NCBI RefSeq assembly: GCF_015351075.1
Contig: NZ_JADKRS010000004.1
Location: forward strand, 285,061-349,060
Length of the DNA stretch: 64,000 nucleotides
Origin: Clavibacter sp. VKM Ac-2873
Lineage (GTDB): Bacteria > Actinomycetota > Actinomycetes > Actinomycetales > Microbacteriaceae
Reading direction: 5' to 3'
The notes under the pieces were generated by a model, which was not told the DNA's origin, did not search any database, and was given only the letters and a program-made list of their open reading frames with translations. Both the position numbers and the translations under genes were made by a program. Positions 1 to 9,373 of this stretch are shown piece after piece (position 1 is the first letter of the stretch; each line of letters begins with the position of its first letter).

Positions 1-1
1 C

Positions 2-1642
2 CGCGGCGTGCTCGTCGTGCAGGGCGGCCCCGGCACGGGCAAGACCGCGGTCGCGCTGCACCGCGCGGCGTACCTCCTCTACTCCCACCGCGACCGGCTC
101 GCGTCCTCGGGCGTCCTCGTCGTCGGCCCCAGCCGCTCCTTCCTCCAGTACATCGAGGCCGTGCTGCCGTCCCTCGGGGAGACGGGCGTCGTGCTCGCGA
201 GCGTCGGCCAGCTGTACCCGGGCATCGACGCCGCCGGGGAGGACGCGCCCGAGGTCGCGGCCGTCAAGGGCGGATCCGAGATGGCGGGCCTCCTGCAGCG
301 CGCCGTCCGCTCGCGCCAGGTCGTCCCCACCGAGGCCGTCACGCTCGACGTCAACGGCGAGCGCATCGTGCTCGAGCCGTCGCTCGTCGCCGGCGCGCTC
401 CGCCGGGCGCAGGACAGCAGGAAGCCGCACAACGAGGCGCGGGTCGTCTTCAACAAGGCCGCGCTCGGATCCCTCGCGCAGGTCCTCGCGTCGCAGATGC
501 GCCGCAACGGCAGCGCGCTCGACGACAGCGACCTCGCGATGCTGCGCGAGGACCTCCGCACCTCCTACGACGTGAAGGTCGCGCTCAACACCGCGTGGCT
601 GCCGCTCACCCCGGAGAAGCTGATCCAGGACCTCTACGCGCGGCCGAACTGGCTCGCCTCGCTCACGCCGCGCTGGAGCCCCGAGAAGCGCGCGCTCCTC
701 CGCCGCGACCGCGACGCGCCGTTCACGATCGCCGACGTGCCGCTCCTCGACGAGGCCGCGGAGCTCCTCGGCGAGTTCAGCGCGCAGGCCGACGCGAGCG
801 CCCGCGAGCGCGAGCAGCAGCGCCTCCGCGACATCGAGAACGCCGAGCAGGCCATCGAGAACATGGGCGTCGGCGGCATGGTCACGGCCGAGCGCCTCGC
901 CGAGGGCTTCGCGGAGCAGGCCGCGCGACGCACGACCGCCGAGCGCGCCGCGTCCGACCGCACCTGGACCTACGGCCACATCGTCGTCGACGAGGCGCAG
1001 GAGCTCTCGCCCATGCAGTGGCGCGTGCTCCTGCGTCGCTGCCCCCTGCGTTCCTTCACCATCGTGGGCGACGTGGCGCAGGCGAGCTCCGCCGTCGGCG
1101 TCGGCAGCTGGCAGGACGCGCTCGGTCCCGTGCTCGGGCGTGAGTGGCGCCTCGAGGAGCTCACCGTCAACTACCGCACGCCCGCCCGGATCGCCGAGGC
1201 CGCGGAGCGCATGGCCATCGCGCACGGCCTCCCGGTCACCCGCTCGCGCGCCGTCCGCGAGGGCGACCACCCCATCGACACGGTCGAGGTGGACGCCGAC
1301 GAGGTCGTGTCCGCGGTCGTCGACGTGGTCGACGAGGAGCGCGAGGGCGGCGACCGGGGCACGCTCGCCGTCATCGCCCGCGACGACCGCGTCGAGGAGC
1401 TGCACGGCGCGCTCGCCGAGCGCTTCGGATCCGCGGTCGGCATCGGCGTCGGCGGCCTCGGCCGGCCCATCGCGGTGCTCGGGTCGCAGGAGGCGAAGGG
1501 CCTCGAGTTCGACGTCGTCGTCATCGCCGAGCCCGACGAGATCCTCGCGCACACGTCGCGCGGGGCGGCGGGCCTCTACGTCGCGATGACGCGGCCGACG
1601 CAGCGCCTGCACATCGTCACGTCGACCGGCTTCTCCGCCTGA
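2..1642 (+). CDS. HelR/HelD-type UvrD-family helicase, 5' truncated by window edge
   Basis: C-terminal part (about 546 residues) of a superfamily 1A ATPase; the true start lies upstream. Seen in order: Walker A GGPGTGKT at the very beginning, then a long region rich in charged helices, Walker B VVDEAQELSP, the TIVGDVAQ motif, NYRTPARIAE, EAKGLEFDVVVI and the final YVAMTRPTQRLHI motif. This set is that of HelD/HelR proteins, which bind core RNA polymerase and use ATP to strip stalled complexes from DNA. HelR proteins of actinomycetes are also linked to rifampicin tolerance. The assignment to HelR rather than a plain UvrD/Rep helicase rests on the spacing between Walker A and Walker B and on the short C-terminus. 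No partner gene is visible. Confidence 0.8.
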   Translation, partial: RGVLVVQGGPGTGKTAVALHRAAYLLYSHRDRLASSGVLVVGPSRSFLQYIEAVLPSLGETGVVLASVGQLYPGIDAAGEDAPEVAAVKGGSEMAGLLQRAVRSRQVVPTEAVTLDVNGERIVLEPSLVAGALRRAQDSRKPHNEARVVFNKAALGSLAQVLASQMRRNGSALDDSDLAMLREDLRTSYDVKVALNTAWLPLTPEKLIQDLYARPNWLASLTPRWSPEKRALLRRDRDAPFTIADVPLLDEAAELLGEFSAQADASAREREQQRLRDIENAEQAIENMGVGGMVTAERLAEGFAEQAARRTTAERAASDRTWTYGHIVVDEAQELSPMQWRVLLRRCPLRSFTIVGDVAQASSAVGVGSWQDALGPVLGREWRLEELTVNYRTPARIAEAAERMAIAHGLPVTRSRAVREGDHPIDTVEVDADEVVSAVVDVVDEEREGGDRGTLAVIARDDRVEELHGALAERFGSAVGIGVGGLGRPIAVLGSQEAKGLEFDVVVIAEPDEILAHTSRGAAGLYVAMTRPTQRLHIVTSTGFSA

Positions 1643-1747
1643 TCCGCGGTGCCCGCCCGGCGCATCGTGGGCCGGCGCGCGGCGCTCGCGTGAACACTAT
1701 GAAGACAAGTGGCACGCGGCTCCGCACGCGCGGAGGATGGGCCGGTC

Positions 1748-3331
1748 ATGACCCCTCCTCCTGCATCCTCCGGCCCCTCGTCCGCACCCGGCACCGGGAC
1801 GGATCCCGGCCCGGGAGGAGCGTCGCGGGATGAGGCGGACCCGGCGCCTGACGGGGTCGCGTCGGTCGCCGCCGCGCACGAGCCCGACGCCGCGGCCGCC
1901 CGCCGCGCCCGCCGCGGCCGCCGCTCGCGCGTCATCCAGGTCGTCGTCATCGTCGCCGTCGCGGTCGGCATCGCGCTCGTCCCGCCGCCCGCCGGCGTCG
2001 ACCCGCGCGGCATGCACATGGCCGGCATCTTCGTCGGCACCGTCCTCGCCCTGATCCTGCAGCCGCTGCCCACCGCGCCCGTCGCGCTGGTCGGCCTCGC
2101 GGTCGCCATGCTCACCGGCACCATGACCACCGACGGCGAGGCGCTCGTCGGCTTCGCGAACCCCACCATCTGGCTCATCGTCGCGTCGTTCTTCATCGCG
2201 GACGGCTTCCTCGTCACGGGCCTCGGCCGCCGCATCGCGCTGGTCTTCGTCTCGCGGCTGGGCGGATCCAGCCTCGGCCTCGCGTACGGCATGGCCCTCA
2301 CCGACCTGGTGCTGGCGCCCGCGACGCCGTCGAACACCGCGCGGGCGGGCGGCGTCGTGTACCCGATCGTGGCGTCGCTCAGCCGCGTGCAGGGATCCAC
2401 GCCCGATTCGGACGCGTCGCGCCGCCGCCTCGGCTCCTACCTCGCGCTCACGAGCGTGCAGGTCAACACGGTCACCTCCGCCATGTTCGTCACGGCGATG
2501 GCGGGCAATCCCGTCGCACAGAAGGCCGCGGCCGACCTCGGCATCGAGATCACCTGGGGCGGCTGGGCGCTCGCGGCCCTCGTCCCCGGGCTCCTCAGCC
2601 TGGTGGTCGTCCCGTGGGCGATGGCGCGCGTCTACCCGCCGACCCTCACCCGCACGCCCGAGGCACCGGCCCACGCGCGCGCGGAGCTGCGCGGCCTCGG
2701 CCCGCTGTCGGGCCACGAGCGCATCATGGCCGCGACGTTCGTCCTGCTGCTCGTGCTCTGGTGCGGCGGATCCCTGCTCGGCATCCCCGCCACCGCCGCG
2801 GCCTTCGGCGGCATCGCGGTGCTGCTCGTCACGGGCGTCCTCAAGTGGTCGCACCTGGCCGCGAACGCGTCGGCCTGGTCGACGCTCATCTTCTTCGCCG
2901 TGCTCGTGGGCATGGCCGACCAGCTCGACGCGCTCGGTGTCATCGACCTGGTGGGCGGGGCCGTCTCCGGATCCGTCGGCGGGCTGCCCTGGCCGTGGGC
3001 CTTCGCGGTGCTCGCGCTCGTGTACTTCTTCTCGCACTACCTGTTCGCGTCGAACACGGCGCACATCGTCGCGATGTACGCGGTCTTCCTCGGCGCCGCG
3101 GTCGCGACCGGTACGCCGCCGCTGTTCGCCGCGCTCGTGCTCGGTTTCATCGGCAACCTCTTCGGCGGCATCTCGCACTACGCGTCGGGGCCGTCGGGCG
3201 TGGTCTTCGGATCCGGCTACGTCACGACCACGGAGTGGTTCCGCGTCGGCTTCGCGATGGCGGTGGTGCTCATCGTGATCTGGGGTGTCGTCGGCACCGC
3301 GTGGATGGGCGTGCTCGGCCTCCTGGCCTGA
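1748..3331 (+). CDS. SLC13/DASS-family sodium:anion symporter (dicarboxylate type)
   Basis: A 527-residue inner-membrane transporter. About 50 polar, Pro/Ala-rich cytosolic residues precede roughly a dozen hydrophobic segments. Two SNT motifs, the paired ion and carboxylate binding signatures of the divalent anion:Na+ symporter family, are seen near residues 195 (TPSNTARAGG) and 435 (FASNTAHIV). Known members import succinate, malate, tartrate or citrate; the substrate here cannot be told. ATG 1748 was chosen because GGAGG lies 10 nt upstream and the frame before it has no protein-like content. It stands alone between the helicase and a convergent pair. Confidence 0.85.
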   Translation: MTPPPASSGPSSAPGTGTDPGPGGASRDEADPAPDGVASVAAAHEPDAAAARRARRGRRSRVIQVVVIVAVAVGIALVPPPAGVDPRGMHMAGIFVGTVLALILQPLPTAPVALVGLAVAMLTGTMTTDGEALVGFANPTIWLIVASFFIADGFLVTGLGRRIALVFVSRLGGSSLGLAYGMALTDLVLAPATPSNTARAGGVVYPIVASLSRVQGSTPDSDASRRRLGSYLALTSVQVNTVTSAMFVTAMAGNPVAQKAAADLGIEITWGGWALAALVPGLLSLVVVPWAMARVYPPTLTRTPEAPAHARAELRGLGPLSGHERIMAATFVLLLVLWCGGSLLGIPATAAAFGGIAVLLVTGVLKWSHLAANASAWSTLIFFAVLVGMADQLDALGVIDLVGGAVSGSVGGLPWPWAFAVLALVYFFSHYLFASNTAHIVAMYAVFLGAAVATGTPPLFAALVLGFIGNLFGGISHYASGPSGVVFGSGYVTTTEWFRVGFAMAVVLIVIWGVVGTAWMGVLGLLA

Positions 3332-3570
3332 CCGCCCGATCGCCCGAGGGCAGGGAGATGGGCCGACCCGATGACGGGCCGGCCCTGCGGTCGTGGTCCC
3401 AGTGCCGAGACCCCTCTCCATGCGCTGTCCGTGCGACCGCTCTCCCCATGACATCCGGACCCGTTGTGCATCGCGTCTCTGGTGGTCCGGCGCATTGCAG
3501 TGTCTTCGGACCGAGCGCACGATCGGTTGGGGCGCGAAGGTGACGGCTGCCTGGGCGCCGCCGGGCGCGT

Positions 3571-4335
3571 TCAGCGTGCGGGCGCCGGCCAGCCCACGTC
3601 GTCGGACGTGAGGAGCGGCACGTCGCCGCACCCGTCGAGCACGCGCGCCATCGCGTCGTGCTCGGCGCGCGTCACGCTGAGCTCCGTGCGCACCTTGACC
3701 GACACCTGCCGCGCGACGAGCGCGCACGCGTCGCCCGGGTCCTCCGGCAGCCACGCGTCGGCCGTCGCGTCCGACTTCGCGTTGTTCTCGGCGGCCGAGG
3801 CGGCGACCAGCTCCAGCGGGTCGTTCGCGAACGCCACGCGGTAGTCGGCGTCCCAGCGCCACGCACCGGACGACCACGCGTCCGACAGCGACACCACGTG
3901 GTCGATCTGCACCGCCTCGGGATCCCGCGACCGGTCGAACGCCACGCGCACGCCCGAGTACGGGTCCTCCAGCACGCCGGCCTGCACGACGCAGCCGCGC
4001 GTCCCGCCGCGGATCTCCGCATCCGCGAGGTCCCGCCGGAGCACGTCATCGCGGGTGTCGCAGCCGTTGCGGTCGACGTCCGTGCGCCACGCGAAGGACT
4101 CGCGGTCGTAGCCGGCCACGCTCTCCTCCGTCCGCACCTCGAGCCCGTCCAGGGCGAGGCGCGCGGATCCGGTCGCGCCCGGCTCCGAGCCGAGCCCCGT
4201 CGCGGATCCGCCGCCCGTGCCCGCGGGATCCGTGCCCGGGTCCCCCCGCCATTGCGCGACCGCCGCGACGATCACGATGGCGAGGGCCGCCAGCGTCACG
4301 AGCACGGGCGTCCGCCGTCGGCGTCGCCGCGTCAC
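3571..4335 (-). CDS. Secreted or membrane-anchored HNH endonuclease-family protein (DUF1524-like)
   Basis: 254 residues. A basic N-terminus (six arginines) and one hydrophobic segment (about residues 10-25) give a signal anchor, so the nuclease-like domain should lie outside the cytoplasm. A Gly/Thr/Ser-rich linker follows, then the family core: DHVVSLSDAW with WRWD, FANDPLELVA, and NNAKSDATADAWLPE, matching the D-H...N...H/K layout of actinobacterial extracytoplasmic HNH proteins. Cysteines in NGCDTRDD, TRGCVVQ and DACALVA suggest disulfides. GTG 4335 overlaps the stop of the upstream MFS gene (GTGA), implying translational coupling. Whether it cleaves DNA is inferred from the family only. 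Confidence 0.7.
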   Translation of the reverse strand: MTRRRRRRTPVLVTLAALAIVIVAAVAQWRGDPGTDPAGTGGGSATGLGSEPGATGSARLALDGLEVRTEESVAGYDRESFAWRTDVDRNGCDTRDDVLRRDLADAEIRGGTRGCVVQAGVLEDPYSGVRVAFDRSRDPEAVQIDHVVSLSDAWSSGAWRWDADYRVAFANDPLELVAASAAENNAKSDATADAWLPEDPGDACALVARQVSVKVRTELSVTRAEHDAMARVLDGCGDVPLLTSDDVGWPAPAR

Positions 4336-5735
4336 GGGGTCGGGTTCCGGGAGTCGTAGCGCTCGAACGACGGCAGCGCCCGGATCAGGGTCCACACCAG
4401 CACCGCGATCAGCAAGCCGCCCACGAGCGACGGCACCCACAGCGCCGCGAACAGCGTGACGATGCCGATGTACGCGTCGCCGAGCCGTGGCCCGCCGGTC
4501 ACCACGACGATGAAGATGCCCTGCAGCCGCCCGCGCATGTTGTCGGGCACCGCGGTCTGCAGCATCGTGTTGCGGAAGATCGAGGAGATGTTGTCGGCCG
4601 CGCCCGTGAGCGCGAGCAGCACGGAGGCCGCGACGATGCCCGGGACGCTCGCGTCCTCGATCCGCGACCCGATGCCGTGCAGCACGCCCGGCCGCGACGC
4701 GAGCAGGAGCACGAGGCCGAAGCCCGCGGTGGAGAGGCCGTACGCGACGATGGCCCAGCGGATCGCCCGGCCGTGGCGCGTGACCCGCCCCACGGATCCG
4801 CTCAGCACGCTGCTCACCAGGCTGCCCACGGCGCCCGCCGCCGTGAGGATCCCGACGGTCACCGGCCCGCCGCCCAGCACCACGGCGCCGACCGCGGGGA
4901 ACAGCACGCGCGGCTGCCCGAGCGTCATGGCGATGATGTCGACGATGAACGACATCCGGATGTTCGGCGCCGTCCGGAGGAAGCCCAGCCCGTACCTGAT
5001 GGATGCCAGCCCTGGCCGCTGCACCTCGCCCTCCGGCGCGATCCGCGGCAGCGCGAGCACGCCCGTGAACGCGGCGAGGAAGAGCACGGCGTCGACCGTG
5101 TAGGTCCACTGGAACCCGACCGACGCCACGAGCACGCCCGCGAGCGCCGGTCCCACCGTGACCATGACGCCCAGGCTGATCCCGCCGAGCGCGCTGGCCG
5201 CGGGCAGGAGGTGCGGCGGCAGGATGCGGGGGAGGATCGCCTGCCGGCTGGTCCCGATCACCGTCGCCGCGACCGCGTTGAGGATGCTCAGCGCGTAGAG
5301 CGACCACACCGTCTCCGCGTGGGTCCACGCGAGCGCCGCCAGCAGGATGGTCGACCCCCAGGCCACGCACGACGCGATGAGCGCGACCTTCCGACGGTCG
5401 AACGCGTCGGCGAGCATGCCGCCGTAGAGCCCCGCGACGATCATCGGCAGGAGCGACAGCACGCCCACGAGCGCGACCGAGCCGGTGGATCCCGTCAGCT
5501 CGTACACGTGCAGCCCGATCGCCACCACGGTCATCTGGCTGCCGATCCCCGCGATCGCGTTGCCGGCCCAGAGCCGCGCGAACGCGGGGCTCTCCTTCAG
5601 CGGCGTCAGGTCGACGAAGTGGCTGCCACGCACCTGCCGCTCGTCGGGGATCGGGATGGGGGAGGTCTCGGGCGGGGTGCTCACGTGTCGCTGCGTCGTC
5701 TCTGTCGGGTGGTTTTCCACGCTAGCCGAGATCAC
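4332..5735 (-). CDS. MFS transporter (EntS/MFS_3-like exporter)
   Basis: A 12-helix major facilitator of up to 467 residues. [32 protein letters not shown] begins the first helix pair and a [15 protein letters not shown] loop sits between helices 2 and 3, the typical MFS motif A position. The family includes enterobactin exporter EntS and macrolide pumps; substrate unknown. The start is uncertain: GTG 5735 gives 467 residues, GTG 5684 (MSTPPE...) gives 450 and starts nearer the conserved region. Neither has a clear ribosome site. Its stop overlaps the start of the HNH gene by 4 nt, so the two are one transcript. Confidence 0.82.
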   Translation of the reverse strand: MISASVENHPTETTQRHVSTPPETSPIPIPDERQVRGSHFVDLTPLKESPAFARLWAGNAIAGIGSQMTVVAIGLHVYELTGSTGSVALVGVLSLLPMIVAGLYGGMLADAFDRRKVALIASCVAWGSTILLAALAWTHAETVWSLYALSILNAVAATVIGTSRQAILPRILPPHLLPAASALGGISLGVMVTVGPALAGVLVASVGFQWTYTVDAVLFLAAFTGVLALPRIAPEGEVQRPGLASIRYGLGFLRTAPNIRMSFIVDIIAMTLGQPRVLFPAVGAVVLGGGPVTVGILTAAGAVGSLVSSVLSGSVGRVTRHGRAIRWAIVAYGLSTAGFGLVLLLASRPGVLHGIGSRIEDASVPGIVAASVLLALTGAADNISSIFRNTMLQTAVPDNMRGRLQGIFIVVVTGGPRLGDAYIGIVTLFAALWVPSLVGGLLIAVLVWTLIRALPSFERYDSRNPTP

Positions 5736-5790
5736 CGACGTCGCCCCCGCGCGAGGCTCCCGTCCGCCCGCGGGGGCGGCCCTGCCCCTC

Positions 5791-5799
5791 TGGTATGCT
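5791..5799 (+). promoter_or_regulatory. Extended -10 promoter for rpsO
   Basis: TGGTATGCT: a TGN extension directly before TATGCT. No good -35 is seen, as usual for extended -10 promoters. Transcription would begin near 5806, giving a leader of about 85 nt before rpsO. Confidence 0.5.
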
Positions 5800-5890
5800 C
5801 GTGCGGTTGCCGTCTGAACGGCCGCGGATCAAGAGAGCTCGCACATCCTGTGACGGGCGCCGCGCAACGAACACGAGAGGGGATCATCAC

Positions 5891-6160
5891 ATGGCTCTGG
5901 AAGCAGACGTCAAGAAGGCGATCATCGACGAGTACGCGACCCACCCCGGTGACACCGGATCCCCCGAGGTGCAGATCGCGCTCCTCACCAAGCGGATCAC
6001 GGGCCTCACCGAGCACCTCAAGGAGCACAAGCACGACCACCACACGCGTCGTGGCCTGCTCCTCCTGGTCGGCCAGCGTCGTCGTCTCCTCGGCTACCTG
6101 TCCAACGTCGACATCGAGCGCTACCGCGCCCTGATCGCGCGCCTGGGCATCCGCCGCTGA
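5891..6160 (+). CDS. rpsO: 30S ribosomal protein S15
   Basis: 89 residues, the normal bacterial length. The S15 signature is seen in [45 protein letters not shown] and [14 protein letters not shown]15 binds the central domain of 16S rRNA early in small-subunit assembly. ATG 5891 follows AGAGGGG by 8 nt. As in most bacteria it lies immediately upstream of pnp, but here a strong hairpin ends the rpsO message before the pnp leader. Confidence 0.98.
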   Translation: MALEADVKKAIIDEYATHPGDTGSPEVQIALLTKRITGLTEHLKEHKHDHHTRRGLLLLVGQRRRLLGYLSNVDIERYRALIARLGIRR

Positions 6161-6200
6161 CACGCACCACGCGTCGCTGATCGCATCACGTGCGGACGGA

Positions 6201-6230
6201 CGAGCCGCCACCCTCCGGGGTGGCGGCTCG
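6201..6230 (+). terminator. Hairpin after rpsO
   Basis: Perfect 12-bp stem CGAGCCGCCACC / GGTGGCGGCTCG with a six-base loop CTCCGG, followed by TTCCGCGTT. It starts 40 nt after the rpsO stop. It probably terminates or stabilises the rpsO mRNA and separates it from pnp. Confidence 0.75.
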
Positions 6231-6306
6231 TTCCGCGTTAACGAGCGCGACGTCCTCCCGACACCCGCCCGCGCCCGCCCTCCGGGGCCCGCGAGGGGCC
6301 GGGTGC

Positions 6307-6312
6307 TACCAT
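6307..6312 (+). promoter_or_regulatory. Candidate -10 (TACCAT) for pnp
   Basis: TACCAT lies 77 nt past the rpsO hairpin and would start RNA near 6319, giving a leader of about 318 nt before pnp. No convincing -35 is seen. Confidence 0.4.
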
Positions 6313-6367
6313 GGCCGAAGTGATCCAGCGGACGCCCAGCGTCACGATGCGATCACGACAGATGGAG

Positions 6368-6436
6368 CTGGCCGGCAGGAGCTGGTCGTTGGTGGTGGTA
6401 TTCCGAGTCGCTCGGAGCATTCCCACTGATGGCCAG
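6368..6436 (+). ncRNA. Structured pnp 5' leader element (Actino-pnp-like)
   Basis: In the 476-base gap between rpsO and pnp the sequence folds into a long irregular stem. The outer arm is CTGGCC (6368-6373) with GGCCAG (6431-6436), the middle arm is GTGG with the CCAC of TCCCAC (6421-6426), and the tip is CCGAG-TCG-CTCGG (6403-6415). A conserved Actino-pnp RNA motif has been described in leaders of actinobacterial PNPase genes, and pnp leaders are RNase III autoregulation sites in Streptomyces. Position and shape fit, but the match to the published consensus was not tested. Two smaller hairpins (near 6542-6563 and 6590) follow before the ribosome site. Confidence 0.5.
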
Positions 6437-6636
6437 ACATGCGCCCGCCGCCGTCGGCCACCGGCCGCCGAGCGGAACCAGCCGCGCACGTGCACCCGGG
6501 ATCCGCATCAGGCGGGCGCCGTGGTGTCGCCTCGCCCGCTCCTCCTCTGTCGCAGGAGGTCCGCATCCACACGGGATGCAGGACGAGCGCCCGACGGGCG
6601 TCGCCGAGAGGCGCAACACGAAGGAGAGAGACCTCA

Positions 6637-8910
6637 ATGGAAGGTCCAGAGATCAAGTTCGCCGAGGCAGTCCTCGACAACGGCAAGTACGGAACGCGCA
6701 CGGTCCGGTTCGAGGCCGGCCGCCTCGCGCAGCAGGCGCAGGGCGCGGTCGCCGCGTACCTCGACGAGGACACCATGCTGCTGTCCGCCACCTCGGTGGG
6801 CAAGCACCCGAAGGACAACTTCGACTTCTTCCCCCTGACCATCGACGTCGAGGAGCGCAGCTACGCCGCGGGCAAGATCCCCGGCTCGTTCTTCCGCCGC
6901 GAGGGCCGCCCCTCCACCGAGGCGATCCTCGTCTGCCGCCTCATCGACCGGCCGCTGCGCCCGTCGTTCATCACCGGCCTCCGCAACGAGGTCCAGGTCG
7001 TCATCACCGTCCTCAGCATCGCGCCGGACGAGTTCTACGACAGCCTCGCCATCAACGCGGCGAGCGCATCGAGCATGCTCTCGGGCATCCCGTTCTCCGG
7101 CCCCATCGCGGGTGTGCGCCTCGCGCTCATCGGCGACCAGTGGGTCGTCTTCCCGAAGCACTCGCAGCTCAAGGAGGCCGTCTTCGACATCACCGTCGCC
7201 GGCCGCGTCGTCACCGACTCCGCGGGCAACGAGGACGTCGCGATCATGATGGTCGAGGCCGAGGCCACCGAGGGTGCCTGGGACCTCATCCAGGGCGGCG
7301 CCACGAAGCCCGACGAGGCCGTCGTCGCGCAGGGCCTCGAGGCCGCGAAGCCGTTCATCCGCCAGCTCGTCGCCGCGCAGGCCTCGCTCGCGCAGCAGGC
7401 CGCGAAGCCCACGGTCGACTACCCCGTCTTCCTGCCGTACGCGCAGGAGACCTACGACGCCGTGAGCGCGCTCGCCCTCGACGAGCTGGGCACCGTGTAC
7501 CAGACCGCCGACAAGATCGAGCGCCAGGACGCGGACGACGCCCTCAAGACCCGCACCAAGGAGGCCGTGGCCGCCAAGGTCGAGGCCGGCGAGCTGCCGC
7601 AGTCGGCGCTCACCGAGTTCTCCGCGGCGTACAAGTCCGTCACGAAGACGGTCGTCCGCGGCCGGATCCTCCGCGACGGCATCCGCATGGACGGTCGCGG
7701 CCTCGCCGACATCCGCCCGCTCGACGCCGAGGTGCAGGTCATCCCGCGCGTCCACGGGTCGGCCATCTTCCAGCGCGGCGAGACCCAGATCCTGGGCGTC
7801 ACCACGCTGAACATGCTCAAGATGGAGCAGCAGATCGACTCGCTGAGCCCCATCACGAAGAAGCGCTACCTGCACCACTACAACTTCCCGCCCTACTCCA
7901 CCGGTGAGACCGGTCGCGTCGGGTCGCCGAAGCGTCGCGAGATCGGGCACGGCTTCCTCGCCGAGCGCGCCCTCGTGCCGGTGCTGCCGAGCCGCGAGGA
8001 GTTCCCCTACGCGATCCGCCAGGTGTCCGAGGCCCTCGGGTCCAACGGCTCCACGTCGATGGGCTCCGTCTGCGCCTCGACCCTGTCGCTGCTGAACGCG
8101 GGTGTGCCGCTGCGCGCGCCCGTCGCCGGCATCGCCATGGGCCTCGTGTCCGACACCGTCGACGGCCAGGTCCGCTACGCGGCCCTCACCGACATCCTCG
8201 GTGCGGAGGACGCGCTCGGCGACATGGACTTCAAGGTCGCCGGCACGTCGGAGTTCGTCACGGCCATCCAGCTGGACACGAAGCTCGACGGCATCCCCAC
8301 GTCGGTCCTCGACGGCGCGCTCAAGCAGGCGAAGGAGGCCCGCACGGCCATCCTCGGCGTGCTGAACCAGGCCATCGACGCCCCCGACGAGATGGCCCCG
8401 ACCGCGCCCCGCGTGATCTCGGTCAACATCCCCGTCGACAAGATCGGCGAGCTGATCGGCCCGAAGGGCAAGACGATCAACGCCATCCAGGACGAGACCG
8501 GCGCCGACATCTCCATCGAGGAGGACGGCACCGTCTACATCGGCGCCGTCGACGGCCCGTCGGCGGAGGCCGCGCGTGCGCAGGTCAACGCCATCGCGAA
8601 CCCGACGAACCCCGAGGTCGGCGAGTCCTTCCTCGGCACCGTCGTCAAGATCGCGACGTTCGGCGCGTTCGTCTCGCTGCTCCCCGGCAAGGACGGCCTG
8701 CTGCACATCAGCGAGGTCCGCAAGCTCGCCGGCGGCAAGCGCGTCGAGAACGTCGAGGACGTGCTCGGGGTCGGCCAGAAGATCCTGGTGGAGATCACCA
8801 AGATCGACGACCGCGGCAAGCTGTCGCTCGCTCCCGTGCTGGAGGAGGCCGCCGATCAGGAGGGCCGCGACGCCGCCAGCCACGGCTCGGAGGCGCCCGC
8901 GGAGGGCTAG
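6637..8910 (+). CDS. pnp: Polyribonucleotide nucleotidyltransferase (PNPase)
   Basis: 757 residues; phosphorolytic 3'-5' exoribonuclease, also able to add 3' tails, working as a trimer in RNA decay. Domain order is typical: first RNase PH core ([23 protein letters not shown]), helical linker, second RNase PH core ([65 protein letters not shown]), KH domain from about residue 590 ([20 protein letters not shown]) and S1 domain from about 660 ([28 protein letters not shown]). ATG 6637 follows AAGGAGAGAG. The C-terminus is short and acidic. Confidence 0.97.
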   Translation: MEGPEIKFAEAVLDNGKYGTRTVRFEAGRLAQQAQGAVAAYLDEDTMLLSATSVGKHPKDNFDFFPLTIDVEERSYAAGKIPGSFFRREGRPSTEAILVCRLIDRPLRPSFITGLRNEVQVVITVLSIAPDEFYDSLAINAASASSMLSGIPFSGPIAGVRLALIGDQWVVFPKHSQLKEAVFDITVAGRVVTDSAGNEDVAIMMVEAEATEGAWDLIQGGATKPDEAVVAQGLEAAKPFIRQLVAAQASLAQQAAKPTVDYPVFLPYAQETYDAVSALALDELGTVYQTADKIERQDADDALKTRTKEAVAAKVEAGELPQSALTEFSAAYKSVTKTVVRGRILRDGIRMDGRGLADIRPLDAEVQVIPRVHGSAIFQRGETQILGVTTLNMLKMEQQIDSLSPITKKRYLHHYNFPPYSTGETGRVGSPKRREIGHGFLAERALVPVLPSREEFPYAIRQVSEALGSNGSTSMGSVCASTLSLLNAGVPLRAPVAGIAMGLVSDTVDGQVRYAALTDILGAEDALGDMDFKVAGTSEFVTAIQLDTKLDGIPTSVLDGALKQAKEARTAILGVLNQAIDAPDEMAPTAPRVISVNIPVDKIGELIGPKGKTINAIQDETGADISIEEDGTVYIGAVDGPSAEAARAQVNAIANPTNPEVGESFLGTVVKIATFGAFVSLLPGKDGLLHISEVRKLAGGKRVENVEDVLGVGQKILVEITKIDDRGKLSLAPVLEEAADQEGRDAASHGSEAPAEG

Positions 8911-8928
8911 ACCCCGCCGCAGCACCCG

Positions 8929-8976
8929 CACGACACGGATGCCCGTCCCACCTCGGTGGGGCGGGCATCCGTCGTG
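8929..8976. terminator. Bidirectional hairpin terminator between pnp and the convergent gene
   Basis: CACGAC.ACGGATGCCCG pairs with CGGGCATCCGTCGTG around an inner TCCCACC/GGTGGGG stem, more than 18 bp in total. It lies between two convergent stop codons and can serve both strands. Confidence 0.8.
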
Positions 8977-8982
8977 CGCGGG

Positions 8983-9351
8983 CTACTTGCCGTGGTTCGG
9001 ATCCGTCGGGTACGGCACGTCCTGCACGGGCGGTTCCGTGAGGGACGGGGCCGGGGTCGGATCCGCGGACGGACCGGGTGCCGGCGTCGGCGCCGGCTCA
9101 TCCGTCGGCGCCGGGCTCGACGACGGCGCCGGGCTCGATGACGGCGTGACGCCGGGCGTGGTGCCCGGCTCGCCCGTCGTCGGGACGGGCGCCACCCGCT
9201 CGGCGTCGCCCTGCGACAGCGCGATCGCCGCGATGACCCCGGCGATGACGAGGATCGCGGCGACGACCGCGAGAACCAGGCGGAGGCGCCGGCGCCGAGC
9301 CGGGGCGTCATCGCCCTTGCCCGGCGTCGGTCGATCTCCCTCGTGGGTCAC
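8983..9351 (-). CDS. Small membrane-anchored Pro/Ser/Thr-rich protein, function unknown
   Basis: 122 residues. A basic cytosolic stretch (ARRRRLRLVL) leads into one transmembrane helix (about residues 25-46), followed by a low-complexity outer tail of Pro, Ser, Thr and Ala with the imperfect repeat SSSPAP-SSSPAPTDEPAP and an end PYPTDPNHGK. It resembles the wall-spanning stalks of actinobacterial surface proteins but has no recognisable domain. It is convergent with pnp and shares its terminator; the next gene upstream on the same strand is the PEBP-like gene, 22 nt away. Confidence 0.6.
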   Translation of the reverse strand: MTHEGDRPTPGKGDDAPARRRRLRLVLAVVAAILVIAGVIAAIALSQGDAERVAPVPTTGEPGTTPGVTPSSSPAPSSSPAPTDEPAPTPAPGPSADPTPAPSLTEPPVQDVPYPTDPNHGK

Positions 9352-9373
9352 GTCGTCGCCTCGATCCGGACGC

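Noticed and set aside
3332..3570. A small gene in the gap after the SLC13 transporter
   Set aside because: Short frames exist on both strands but none has a ribosome site, codon bias or recognisable content; I see only a weak GC-rich stem near 3360-3385.
4263..4459. LexA-box-like TCGAAC near 4360
   Set aside because: Only one half-site; it lies inside the coding region of the MFS gene, far from a promoter.
6634..8931. A 765-codon open frame on the minus strand across pnp
   Set aside because: Its translation is Asp/Leu/Val/Arg-rich filler caused by GC-biased third positions of pnp. pnp on the + strand has full domain structure.
9000..9190. Short repeats near 9110-9150 as a CRISPR or VNTR array
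   Set aside because: Only two imperfect copies encode the Ser/Pro/Ala repeats of the 122-residue surface protein; there are no spacers and no cas genes.
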